Source of the DNA: Teratosphaeria epicoccoides
Lineage: Eukaryota > Ascomycota > Dothideomycetes > Mycosphaerellales > Teratosphaeriaceae
Direction: 5' to 3'
DNA: 64,000 nucleotides
NCBI GenBank assembly: GCA_021401465.1
Contig: JADDMT010000035.1
Location: 62,001 to 126,000, forward strand
Under the pieces are notes generated by a model. That model was not told the DNA's origin. It did not search any database and saw nothing but the letters and a program-made list of their open reading frames with translations. Shown here piece after piece: positions 54,144-64,000 of this stretch (positions within the stretch are counted from its first letter, which is position 1; each line of letters opens with the position of its first letter). Made by a program: the position numbers and the translations under genes.

Positions 54144-55495
54144 GCAGGAGCCTCTGACAGAGCGCGTGGATGAGAAGGAGATCATGGCGTGGACGAGGTG
54201 GCGTTCCAAATCTGGCGGCACTTTTGGTGGAAGTTTTCCTTGCTATCGATCCTGAGAAGCATGTGCGTCAGCATAAGCGGATTTTGGGTCCTCGGCGTGT
54301 TTTTTGTCGGGCGTTTCATTGATTGAGGCAAGCACTTGAATTCCTTACGGCTGCACAACGAGATCCTGAACATCAGAGGTGAAGTGCATCGGGGGGCAAC
54401 TGGCTGATGTAGTCGTAACGAGCACCCGACAATCATAGAAGCTGTGATCTGAACTGACATACCTCACACCCTCTGCACTTCTCACCGAGCTCACAGCGAC
54501 GGAAATGACTTTACCTTACTCCACCGTGTTTCTGTAAAGCCCCTGCTCATGCTGGGTAGACTCATCTTGGGCTTCTGTTTCGCTTTGACGAATGTATCAT
54601 GTTGCTCCTCAAAATGCGTTCCAAACCACAAAAACACCATCATCAACGTCGTTTTCTCAATGCTCTCCTCGTCAAGACGTTGTTCTTTATCAACGTCCTT
54701 CTCCTTATCAACCTCACTCTCCTCACAGACGAGTTCGTAGCACACTTCTCCTGTCGTCGCGACACAGAGCCCAAAGCTCAAGCATATGAAAGCTGACGGG
54801 AGCATACATGAGACAGCTTCAGGCATCGAGACGGGGCATTGGGTCTCACAGGCTCGTCGTGATGGCACAAGACCACACCCGCCTTGTTCTCGTAAGTCGA
54901 AGGGCCGCTCGTGTTGAACGAGGACAAGACGTCATGCGTGCAAATGGATCTCTGGTATGACCCTGTTTGGCATCTCTCTTCCCCTACCCAGTCAGGCTGT
55001 CTCTTGATGAGCAAACCTCGGACTCTGTTCGTCCCGGTTTATGCTCCGTCTTCAGAGCAGTGAGTCTGATACTGCGTACTGTCAGCGTCAATCTGCAGGA
55101 AGCGCTTCACAGTCACCAGCCCGGCGGTCAGACTTCAATTGTTTGTGCATTGGAAGTTCGTTTTGCCTCGTTTTGCCGCGTGCAAACGCTTCATACCTTG
55201 TACTCTTTGAGTCCATCCATATTGCCGACGCCGATGCTGAGACACGCCATGACCACATGTGGTTCTGTATCCCCGTGATCCATATCATCCCCGCGGGGCT
55301 CAAAGCGAATGGTGCAGGAAGAAAAGGTAAGTGCTGCAGCCCTGCGGACCCGGCCAGTCGGACGGGCCTGTGCTCCGATGATGACGCACAGTGGGGGAAA
55401 GTGCAAATATTGAGGACAGCGAGTGCGGCAAGACCGAATGCTAAACAAAATGGCGACTCACGCAGCTTCCAGATTCAAGCAATCAGCGACTCGCG
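54144..55495. other. 1.35-kb spacer, nothing secure
   Basis: Between the JmjC gene and adenylosuccinate synthetase. Openings on both strands (for example 54491-54868 minus, acidic/Lys-rich, and 55041-55709 plus) lack splice-consistent extension or motifs. The pyrimidine-rich plus strand at 54640-54760 explains the Glu/Asp/Lys-rich minus frame. Confidence 0.5.
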
Positions 55496-56840
55496 ATGGC
55501 GTGTGTGGTTCTTGGCGCGCAATGGGGCGACGAGGGAAAAGGGAAGCTGGTCGACGTCCTCACGGATGGAGTCCAACTCTGCTGCAGAGCTCAAGGAGGA
55601 CACAATGCTGGACACACCATTGAGAAGAGTGGCGCAAAATTCGATGTCCATATTTTGCGTGAGTCATCTAAGAGCAGAAGAAGCAGCAGCATTGCCCGAA
55701 ATCTTATAATCTGCTTGATCGCTAACCTTGTCCTTTCCAGCATCCGGCGTCCTGACAGAAGGGTGTGTCAACCTCATTGGCACTGGCTGCGTCTTCTACG
55801 TACCCGGCTTCTTCCACGAGATCGAAGAGCTCGAGTCAAAAGGCATCAACATCAACGATCGCATACTGGTCAGCGATCGCTGCCATATTGACCTGGATCT
55901 GCACACCCAGGTAGATGGTCTCGAAGAGGTGGAGCTTGGGAAGGCGGCTGTCGGCACGACGGGCAAAGGCATTGGGCCCACGTATTCTACCAAGGCCACC
56001 CGAAGTGGTATCCACGTGGCGGAGGTCTTCAACAAGGAACGCTTCGATGCCAAAGTGCGCCATCTAGCTCAGGGCTACAAGAAGCGATACGGCGATCTGC
56101 TCAATTACGACGCTGAAGATGAGATCAAGCGATTCGACGACTACCGCGAGCGTTTGAAGCCGTTCGTTGTCGACCAGGTACCTCTGATCGAGTCCGCGGT
56201 GAAAGGAAATGTTCGGATGCTCGTCGAAGGCGCAAATGCTTTGATGCTGGACATCGACAACGGAACATACCCGTACGTCACTTCCTCTAACACTGGTCTT
56301 GGCGGCATCTTCACTGGGCTGCATCTCAACCCACGCAAGATCCAGGAGACGATCGGGGTGGTCAAGGCGTACACCACCCGTGTTGGCGGCGGTCCCTTCC
56401 CAACAGAGCAGATCAATGAGGTTGGCGAGAAGCTTCAAAAAGTCGGCAGGGAGTTCGGCGTGACTACCGGACGCAAGCGACGTTGCGGCTGGCTGGACCT
56501 TGTCGTCGTCAAGTTCTCCAATGCTATCAACTGGTACGACGCAATCAACTTGACGAAGCTGGATGTCTTGGACGACTTCAAAGAGATCAAAGTAGCTACG
56601 GAATATCATTACCAAGGCCAGAAGCTCACTTCTTTCCCCGCGGATCCGGATGTGCTCGAGCAGATGCAGGTTACATATGTTACTCTTCCGGGTTGGAGAT
56701 CGAATACCATGGATGTCGACAAGTGGGAAGATCTGCCCGAGAATGCGCAGAAATACATCAGATTTATCGAGGATTTCATCGAGGTCAGGGTGAAGTATAT
56801 CGGCACTGGACCGAAACGTGAGAGCATGATCGTGCGATAG
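55496..56840 (+). CDS. ADE12: Adenylosuccinate synthetase
   Basis: Two exons, 55496-55658 and 55741-56840, with an 82-nt phase-1 intron; 420 residues, normal for the family. It makes adenylosuccinate from IMP, aspartate and GTP, the first committed step to AMP. The start MACVVLGAQWGDEGKGKLVD carries the GTP-binding P-loop-like motif and catalytic Asp. Then come GGHNAGHTI with the catalytic His, GKGIGPTYSTKATRSGI and LVEGANALMLDIDNGTYPYV with TSSNTGLGGIFTGL. The C-terminal part is VTTGRKRRCGWLDLVVVKFS and LPGWRSNTMDVDKWEDLPEN. The frame joins only when the intron is removed (HIL/PSGVLTEGCVNL). Confidence 0.96.
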
Positions 56841-57347
56841 GAAGATCTGCTCGTGGCCCCAGCGCAGGCAGCGCCCATCCGTAGTCACGCGGGTTTGTGT
56901 TGCGATGGCAAATACTTGGCAGGCACGAGGTCCATTAAAAAGGCATACAGGAGCCGGACGATGAAGCAAGGCCGGCTCATTCGGGTTGTACGCAGACTCA
57001 GGCACAAAGATATAGACATGCAAATGATCCAACATATATAGTTATCTATTTTCTCCGTCGTGCTTTGTACGCGCACTGACTCTCGTCTTCTCTGTGCGCG
57101 ACCATTCCTCGCTTACGACAAGCCTGCACTGAGACCGCTTGACGAAGTGTGGGCTTGCTGGCAGTGCTCTTGGTATGCGATGTTTTGACAACCATCAAGA
57201 CGTCAACGAAGCCAAGTGTTCTCGATTCGAAATTGGGTGACAGCCTGAGTCATTGCGTTTTTCGCCTTCGATCATCTTAAGTTGGCACAGGACCGCGCTC
57301 TATAACATTGCCCGCATGAGCCAAATCACTCTAGCGAAACAACGCAT
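56841..57347. other. Convergent spacer
   Basis: 507 bp between ADE12 and LYS9 3' ends; no features recognised. Confidence 0.5.
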
Positions 57348-58775
57348 CTATGCGAGTGTCTTCTCGGTAAGCTCAATGCCATACTCCTTCTGAAGCTTGA
57401 TCCTAATAGGCTCAGACAATTCCGGCGTGACCGGCGCCAGAATACCCTTCTCCTTGATCTCGCCATTCAGCACCATAAGCACCGCAACAGCGCACGGCAC
57501 GCCCACCAATCTAGCCATAGCGCTGTAGCCGCCGCTTCCTTCCGGCTCGCCATAGGCGGCCAAAGTGCTGGTGCGAGTCTCCTTCTTGCCGTCAGCCCAC
57601 TCGATGTCGAACTTGTGCTGCAGCATGACGAAGTCGCGCTCGCCCTTCTCGTATTGCATCTTCTTCTCCAAAGTCGCGCACAGAGTGTCAAGTGCAGTGC
57701 CCCTCGGGTCGATCTTCTCGTCGGAAAACAGACCAAACCAGCGCAGGCCGGCGACGATGCGGTCTTTCTCCTCGGTGCTGTTGAACTTGGCTTTGGAGCT
57801 GACGGCCCATGTCAGGTCATGTTCAGCTTGGCTTGTTGCGCCGATGATCTTGGCGAAGGCTTCTCTCCAGGTGCATGGGGTCTTCAGGTAATCTTGCTGA
57901 GTCTCGTCCAGAAGGCCGAGGTCGCGGAAGGTCTGCACGAGCGCGGGGTTGCCTTGGTAGCGCAATGTCCCACGAATGAGAGTCTGAGCTTCAGGAATGT
58001 TGTACCGCTCTCTGAAGGGTGTGCTGTCTCGGTTGGGGTAGGCCTCGAAAGCATAGCCAGGGTAGATGAGGTAGGGGCGAGCGGTGCTCATGAGCTTCTC
58101 ACCCGGGATGGTGTCCTTCTTGCCATCTTTGTAGAGCGTGGCGGTGTTGCGAGCAGCCAGAAGCACACCACGAGGTGACCAAGAGAACTTGTAGCCGAGC
58201 GGGTTGTCGGAGTTCTCAGGCGCTGGCAGGCCTCCGCAGTATGAGAGAAAGCCGTGAATCTTGCCACCAGCCTTGTGGACCTCATCGATGGTTTTGACGG
58301 CGTAGAGATGATCAATGCCAGGGTCTAGACCAATCTCGTTGAAAACGGTAATGCCGGCAGCTTTGGCCTCCTTGTCCAGAGCCATCATGGCATCTGAGAC
58401 GTAAGAAGTGGTAACAACATGTCTCTTCTGATTGATCGCAGCCTTGATAACCTGAGCATGGAATGTGTAAGGGATGAGGGAGATTACGAGGGCATTCTTG
58501 CTGATCGCGCTTTCCAATGCCTTCTCGTCCTTGACGTCTAGTGAGATTGGCTTTGCATTTTTGAGACCCTCGGCGAGCTTCTTTGCGCTATCCAGAGTTC
58601 TGCAAGCGACGGTCACTGATATGCCTGCCTTGTCCAACTCGACAGCAGTAGGCCTGGTGACGAAGCCAGCTCCGAGAAGCAGCACCTTCCTGGATCTGGT
58701 CAACTGCTGGGCACAAATGTTAAGCGAGTGTGCCACTTACTTGGAAACGCCTGAAGTCGGGAGGATTGAATCCAT
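57348..58775 (-). CDS. LYS9: Saccharopine dehydrogenase (L-glutamate-forming), lysine biosynthesis
   Basis: Two exons, 58741-58775 and 57348-58695, with a 45-nt phase-2 intron; 460 residues. It reduces the aminoadipate-semialdehyde/glutamate adduct to saccharopine with NADPH, the penultimate step of the fungal aminoadipate pathway. The Rossmann start RKVLLLGAGFVTRPTAVELD, then VISLIPYTFHAQVIKAAI, VTTSYVSDAMM, NEIGLDPGIDHLYAVKTIDE and LSYCGGLPAPENSDNPLGYK are diagnostic. Exon 1 encodes MDSILPTSGVSK from the only upstream ATG. The long opening begins at a GTG inside the intron, so splicing is required. The chosen acceptor (ACCAG) is the one that keeps the frame; a nearer CCCAG does not. Confidence 0.93.
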
Positions 58776-59138
58776 ATCTGACTTGTTGTTGCTGTCGCCG
58801 TCGGTGCAAAACGAGACACTCCTATGAATTTTGTAAATGTCGGAAGCACGACGATGTCTGAAATGGTCACCCTATGGATCCCGAGCCCATAATATTTTTC
58901 AAATGTTCACCTGAACGCCGCGATCGGCTTATGAGAGGCGTGCTTTCATTGGCACGGTACTAACCGCGACTACCGCATGGCTGCCAAGCGCCTCTCGACT
59001 TCTCGCGGCTTCTGGCCAGATTTCCTTCACGTCAACACATAGGAACAACAGTCATCATGCTCTGAACAGTCTTGATTCCACGACTCAAAGTACCGTGAAA
59101 TAAGCTAAAGCATTCGATTTGTTTGCATTGCTGCGGAA
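58776..59138. other. Shared upstream region of LYS9 and the derlin
   Basis: 363 bp between divergent starts, presumably containing both promoters. No named element recognised. Confidence 0.5.
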
Positions 59139-60324
59139 ATGTCCGCCACAGATATGTTCTGGGCGGCTCCGCCTGTTGCAAGGTACGCGCCTTCGGTCCA
59201 AACCCACCTTTGGGAGCAGCTTCTGATGCTGATGACAGAACTTTGACAGCAGCCGCTGTATGCCTTTCAGTGCCGACTTGGCTGGGGTTCATTGACCCAT
59301 ATTACGTCGTCTGGATCACAGGCAGAGTCTTCACCTTACACGCGGCACCCCAAATATGGCGAATCGCCACGACATTCATCCTCACCGGACCCAAGCTCGG
59401 CATGATCTTGGATCCGTACTTTCTTTACACCTATGGCAGCCAACTGGAGAAGGAGGCGTCCAGATTTCAGCACTCCGGTGACTTCTTCGTCTACATCATG
59501 TTCGTCTGCATCGTTATTCTGGTAAGCCTGTTCACCTGTCTCGTTGTTCCTTCCTCTGCACATTTCTATTGTCTCAGCACTATAACCTCGGATTATCTGC
59601 CCGTCCAGCCTATTCTAGCTGTCACGGTTCCTGGAACCGAGGAAGATCACCTCTGCGCTGTGCGGCGTTCGTCATTCGCAAAAACATAAAGAGCGTCGGC
59701 GCAGCGTAGACATGGTGGGAGTCCACGTTGAGAGGACTGTCTGCCTGAATGGATGGTCCGATGGTGGTTTTTGGCCCCTACATACTCCTCCACAGCTGGA
59801 CACGTATCACGCTGTCCGCACGCTGCTGACAAATCAAATAGCTCCTGGGCGGCATCTACCTTGGCGGAGCGATGCTGCTGTCTGCCCTCACACTAGCTCT
59901 CGCCTACACATATGCGCAAGAGAATCCGCATCGGCAGCTCAGCTACTTCATCATTACTTTCTCGGCGAAATGGCTACCGTATGCCATGCTCGCAATGACA
60001 TTCGTGATGGCCTCGCCTCAGGAAGCCCTGCTGCAAGCCAGCGGTCTTGTTGCAGCTCACGCTTATGATTTCGTGACCAAAATTTGGCCAGAGTATGGTG
60101 GCGGACGTCGCTGGCTTACTACGCCTCAATACCTCAATCAATGGCTTGCGCCCCAATCAGGCACTGCGAGCCAGCGATCATTTGGTACGGCGTACGCAGG
60201 CAGACCTGCAGCGGCTCCAGCAGGGTCATCGCAGCAGGGTAGTGGCGGTTGGGCGAATGGCTTTAGCGCTGGAGGCGGAAACTGGAGCAGTCGGGGCCAG
60301 GGCAGGAGACTAGGGGGTGACTGA
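59139..60324 (+). CDS. DFM1: Second derlin, Dfm1/Derlin family
   Basis: Three exons: 59139-59182, 59239-59521 and 59842-60324; introns of 56 and 320 nt with phases 2 and 0; 269 residues. The spliced start FWAAPPVARTLTAAAVCLSV is typical. Then PTWLGFIDPYYVVWITGRVF, PQIWRIATTFILTGPKLGMI and LDPYFLYTYGSQLEKEASRF identify the family, followed by membrane spans FVYIMFVCIVIL, AMLLSALTLALAYTYAQE and LSYFIITFSAKWLPYAML. The last 80 residues are Gly/Ser/Gln-rich (WANGFSAGGGNWSSRGQ) and roughly resemble the Cdc48-binding SHP region of Dfm1, without an exact SHP box. The 320-nt intron is long for this window. The symbol is a family guess. Confidence 0.9.
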
Positions 60325-60549
60325 TTCGTCTTCAAGCATCGCGGCAGCACGTATCTGCGTGAGATCCAGCCTCACAGTAATTTGCACTCTATCCGTTTGC
60401 ACGTCTTGTCTCATCCTCCACGTGGCTTGTGGGCTTGCAGATAGACCAGCTCACCAAGTGCTTCAGACAGACCTGGAGAGAGCAACACAAAGGTTCGGAC
60501 TGTCCCATGCGGCAAGCTACGGGACGTATCGGCATGGAGTGATGCGCAC
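60325..60549. other. Spacer before the inverted-repeat element
   Basis: No features recognised apart from the 3' side of the derlin gene. Confidence 0.5.
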
Positions 60550-60945
60550 AATAATAAACACCTTTAGCAACCTGCATAGGGAGGCTTTTGCAGGTGCTTT
60601 GCAGGCCGCTTAAAGTACCTTCCCGAGCTATCACGCTTAGCAGTTCGTGCAGGATCCTAAATCTGTATGGATGAATGCTGCCAACTTGATTCGTAGGTTT
60701 AGTGAAGCTAGACTATTTCGAGAATCAGCTAAACTACCTCGAGCACTTACAAGGCCCTGCAGGTGCTCAGGCCACAATAACATACACTTACTCAGCAACG
60801 CTAAGCCTATTTGAGCGCCTGCAAGGCCTTGCAGGTGACCATTCAGGCGCTTTGGCCACAATGCCATGGCGCTAACCGTATCGAGCATGCAAAGTGCCTG
60901 CAAAGTGGTGGGTATGCAGGTTGCTAAAGGTGTTTAATGTATGTA
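60550..60945. mobile_element. Small inverted-repeat element, MITE-like
   Basis: Perfect 22-bp inverted arms at 60556-60577 (AAACACCTTTAGCAACCTGC and two more bases) and 60914-60935 bracket about 340 bp. Imperfect complementarity extends further inward (TTTGCAGGTGCTTTGCAGGC against its counterpart near 60890-60910). The interior has two diverged copies of a CAAGGCCYTGCAGGTG-CCACAAT unit, near 60752-60780 and 60816-60862. No coding sequence is present. Size and structure fit a non-autonomous DNA element or a large hairpin. Terminal direct repeats (target-site duplication) were not clear. Confidence 0.6.
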
Positions 60946-62141
60946 CAGATACACCCTTCATCCGGCCGTGGAAGTTGGAACAGTAGTTGTTGTATTTGAC
61001 TTTAGCAAGGGGCGTTCCGAACGCTCGTCCAACTCCGCTAACCCAGTATAGCCAGTCACCAGCCTGAAGTTTGAGAACTTCATCTCCTCCTTTCTCGCCT
61101 ATCCCATCGATGCTACAACGAATTCGTCGGGAGTCGGGACAGGACATCTGCTGTATGAAGCCGGACCTGTCGCGGCGTGCGGTCGTGCCATGTGTCCCGT
61201 GCAGCCTGTCGAACATGGCATTGATCGCCTACTTGTAGCACTTGTACTGTTACAACGTGCTGTGCCAAGTTTCAACGGCGGCCTGCCGCCAGCCGCTCAT
61301 GCCTGCCTACTCCAGTAAATAAAGCTAAAATTACGAGCACTTCATCTCGGTTCGATACATGATTTGGTGACTCCGCGGCTCCCGATCTAAGCCCGAAGCT
61401 ATGTATCTCGAGAGAGGCAGGACGGCGTGCACGGCGCACGAGGCTCAAGAGTAGTTGGCGCGCTGCACGCACAAAGCACGCAGGTCGTCGGAGCTGGTCG
61501 CTGGCCACGTTCTGCGATATTATTCGAGCTTGTCAACCTGACTCGGAATCCTCGACCCTGGTCGGACGACGACCGGCGACGAAGCTGTGCCCCGATTCCA
61601 GCCAGGCAATCGGGCACTATCCGCCGGGTCCAGGTTCCGCTGCAAGTTTCAACACCTTGCCCTACAAAGATTGCGCATTGGGAAGTCTGTCGCAGATCCA
61701 CTAAGACCCTCTAGACCATCGGCAATCTCCTGTCCGTAACTGGAGAATATTGAAATGAGCTCAAATCGGGTGCACAAACTTGGCGAGATTGGGGAAGAAA
61801 ATGCAGAAGCTTCACATCGGACGCTTCGAGGCATGCAACGGCGCGGTATCCCACGTACCGCGATTTACATGTAGAGTCGAACGTCGCATCCAGTCGCTGC
61901 TCAACGTCTTCCGTCAGGTCGCGTCACTTCTCGTGATGATTTCGATGTCTTTCATGCACGATTTTCCTTTTGTCTATCCTTTTCCTTAATGCTCACAGAC
62001 AGCATTGGCCGACGGGGTGCGCACCGACGCAACAACACGCGCAGGCTTCTGTGTGCGGCAAAGAACACTCGATCCGGTACCGCGAACGGCCACGGACCAT
62101 ACGAAGGATTGAATATAGCCGTGTAGAAGAGACCGTACACC
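60946..62141. other. 1.2-kb spacer, nothing secure
   Basis: Short openings only. The last ~150 bp should hold the promoter and leader of the membrane protein at 62142. Confidence 0.5.
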
Positions 62142-64000
62142 ATGCGGCTCGATTATGTGTTGACCGCGCTGCTATTGTCTAGTGCGGCTGCAGCGGAAAT
62201 CTTGCTTGGGCGACAGGATACCACAACCGCATCATCCAGTCCTTCGAGCTCTACCGCGGCCAGTGAGAATGCTTCCAATGCCGCGTCTGCGACGATTACC
62301 TCATCGGTGCAGTCGTCGATGGTCGCCTCGGGCACGACAGTCTCGTTGTCGACTGCTGTTTCGACAACCACGCAGCCGTCATCGACAACTGTAGACGCCT
62401 TCGCCTCTCTGGGTTCTGTGAGCTTGCTGCCAACAGCCCCGGCCAAGCCGAATGCGTTGCCGCTGGAACCCAAGATCACACCCGCAGTTGGAATCGCAGG
62501 TATTTTGCTGCTCGGCTTGGGAGCTGCGTTATGTCTGGTTGGAATCAAACACGAATGGCTCCACATTTTCGTCAGCACTGCTCTACTAGGCAGCCTAGCA
62601 TTGACAATTCTCATCATTTACGTTATGAACCCACCAGTCAAAGACGCAGTCCAGGGCGCATACTTGGTGGCCATTGTCATCACCGGATTGATCCTTGGCG
62701 CAATATCTTTGATATTCAAAGAAGTCACTGAGGGTCTGGGATGTCTGCTGGGAGGATTCTGTTTCGCCATGTGGCTCAGCGTCCTTCGACCGGGCGGACT
62801 CGTTTCATCCACCGCTAGCCAAGCAATCCTCATAGCGGTCTTCTGCGTAGCAGGGTTCTCCTTATCGTTCAGCCGATATACCCGAAGTTATGGCTTGATT
62901 GTTCTGACGTCTTTCGCCGGAGCACAAGTGTTCGTACTCGGGATTGACTGTTACACTCGAGCCGGACTGAAGGAATTTTGGATATACAATTGGGGTAGGT
63001 GTGTCGGTATCGCTAGCAGGTATGAGACTAACAGAGACAGATCTGAATGACGATGAGTTTCCACTCAATACCAGCACTTATCCGATCACTCGTGGCATAA
63101 AGGTAGAGATTGCGGGCACTGTAATACTCTTCTTGTTCGGAGTCATGTCCCAATTGAAATTGTGGAAGATTATAAAAGCCCGCCGAGCGAAGAGAGACGA
63201 AAAACGTCTCGAGGACGAGGAGAGGAGAGATCAACTGGATCAAGCTGTCGGCCGAAACATTGAAGCGAACAATGGGCGAGACCGCGCTGATTGGGAGGCT
63301 GTGTATGGTGACAAAGACCTAGGGCAGGTGCATGTGGACTCGGCTGTTGGGTCCTCAATCAGCAGTGATAGAAAGCGCTCCACCAGCTTTCGAGAGCGCG
63401 AAATTGACGCTATCGAGATGTCAAGCGTCGACGGTACACCTTCGAAGCGTGGCAGCAAGCGCAAATCTGAATCCCGTGTTACCGTACGTGTAGCCAGCGA
63501 CAACGACATTGTGCAGACTCAGCCATACCCCCAGTCGCGGGAGAATCTTCTGAGTCGCGACCAGAAACCCGGTACAGCCTCGACTGTCTCAGCAGAAGAG
63601 TACCGCGAAACGGACTACAGCAGTCCAGCTTCTGTTGCCGACGCGCATGAGACGACATCGGTCAAACATTGGTCTGTCCATCCCTCCTCTGCGACTCCTG
63701 GACCAGCAATCACGCCTCTCCCATTCTCAATACCGGTTGAGGCCCCCGAACAAGAAGACGCAGATCAGCAGTCGATCGGTACCTCGAGAATGTCGGTTCT
63801 GGAGCGGCGAGGTACGCCACTGAAGTTGATCGCGCTGAAGCAGAAGCAGGACGAAGATGATAAGGCTGGGCTGCCTTTGATTGAGAGCGATCGACCGTTT
63901 TCGATGATCGCTACTGCTGACGGAGACTCCGACACAGGTGCACTTACACCGCGTTCGCTAGCTCCACTATCATCGTACAAGCCAGAACAAAGCCAGGAAA
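62142..64000 (+). CDS. TMEM198/TM7S3-domain membrane protein, cut by the window edge
   Basis: Exons 62142-62994 and 63041 to beyond 64000, with a 46-nt phase-1 intron (GACTAACAG branch region). The first ~603 residues are visible. A signal peptide (MRLDYVLTALLLSSAAAAEI) is followed by about 80 Ser/Thr-rich luminal or cell-wall-side residues. Then come about seven hydrophobic spans: VGIAGILLLGLGAALCLVGI, IFVSTALLGSLALTILIIYV, AYLVAIVITGLILGAISLIF, CLLGGFCFAMWLSVL, AILIAVFCVAGFSLSF, LIVLTSFAGAQVFVLGI and VEIAGTVILFLFGVMSQL. This order fits the TM7S3/TM198-like domain (often annotated DUF4203 in fungi). A long charged, Ser-rich cytoplasmic tail follows and runs off the edge. Function unknown in fungi. 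Confidence 0.88.

Noticed and set aside
56064..57035. 323-codon minus-strand frame over ADE12
   Set aside because: Mirror of the highly conserved adenylosuccinate synthetase exon.
468..60324. Reassignment of TAG or TGA to sense codons in this organism
   Set aside because: Many core genes (SER33, RPF1, CENP-A, KEOPS neighbour RVS161, NOP2, CWC27) end at TAG or TGA exactly at family-typical C-termini.

Overview
The window is nuclear DNA of a filamentous ascomycete (Pezizomycotina), most likely a dothideomycete. The evidence is dense genes on both strands, short introns (mostly 45-130 nt) with GTRNGT donors and CTRAC/CTGAC branch sites just upstream of the acceptor, and a fungal gene set: a HapE-type CCAAT factor, LYS9 of the alpha-aminoadipate lysine pathway, RVS161/Hob3, GET5 and a fungal HPP protein. 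Class placement is inference from protein flavour, not from a search. Gene order shows no functional clustering. Nearly every recognised gene is housekeeping, and no secondary-metabolite cluster, intact transposon, CRISPR array, rRNA or convincing tRNA gene was seen.

Layout. 0-10.7 kb: SER3/33 phosphoglycerate dehydrogenase, unassembled protein-like exons, a small myristoylation-type Gly/Cys protein, HapE, then divergent glycyl-tRNA synthetase and RPF1. 10.7-18 kb: centromeric histone CENP-A, a Der1-type derlin, GET5, CWC27. 18-20.5 kb: decayed multi-span membrane-protein gene. 20.6-29.9 kb: LIN1/CD2BP2, ALE1-type MBOAT acyltransferase, lipid-droplet hydrolase, AOS1 with a long added tail, and an unnamed protein with a possible split beta-sandwich. 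31-40.9 kb: lysine-rich histone-H1-like protein, a small coiled-coil gene next to orphan exons, KAE1, RVS161/Hob3, NOP2, a hotdog thioesterase. 40.9-46 kb: gene-poor accessory stretch with two broken reading frames. 46-60.3 kb: ADI1, ORC2, an HPP membrane protein, a JmjC protein, adenylosuccinate synthetase, LYS9 and a second derlin. 60.3-64 kb: inverted-repeat element, then a TMEM198-like membrane protein running off the right edge.

The genes cover core biology: amino-acid and purine synthesis (SER3/33, LYS9, ADE12, ADI1), translation and ribosome assembly (GRS1, RPF1, NOP2, KAE1), ER and membrane quality control (two derlins, GET5, ALE1), chromatin and replication (CENP-A, ORC2, JmjC protein, H1-like protein) and splicing (CWC27, LIN1). 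Several pairs are divergent with 290-400 bp between start codons (GRS1/RPF1, GET5/CWC27, LIN1/ALE1, KAE1/RVS161, LYS9/derlin), so they probably share promoters.

The most unusual observation is in RVS161/Hob3. A 786-nt segment with intron-type ends and a good branch site is open in frame for 262 codons; removing it gives the canonical BAR protein, keeping it doubles the protein. The second is an in-frame TAG in HapE followed by 48 open, protein-like codons containing a basic nuclear-localisation-like run. Start codons were checked by eye, and upstream GTG/TTG openings were not accepted as starts.
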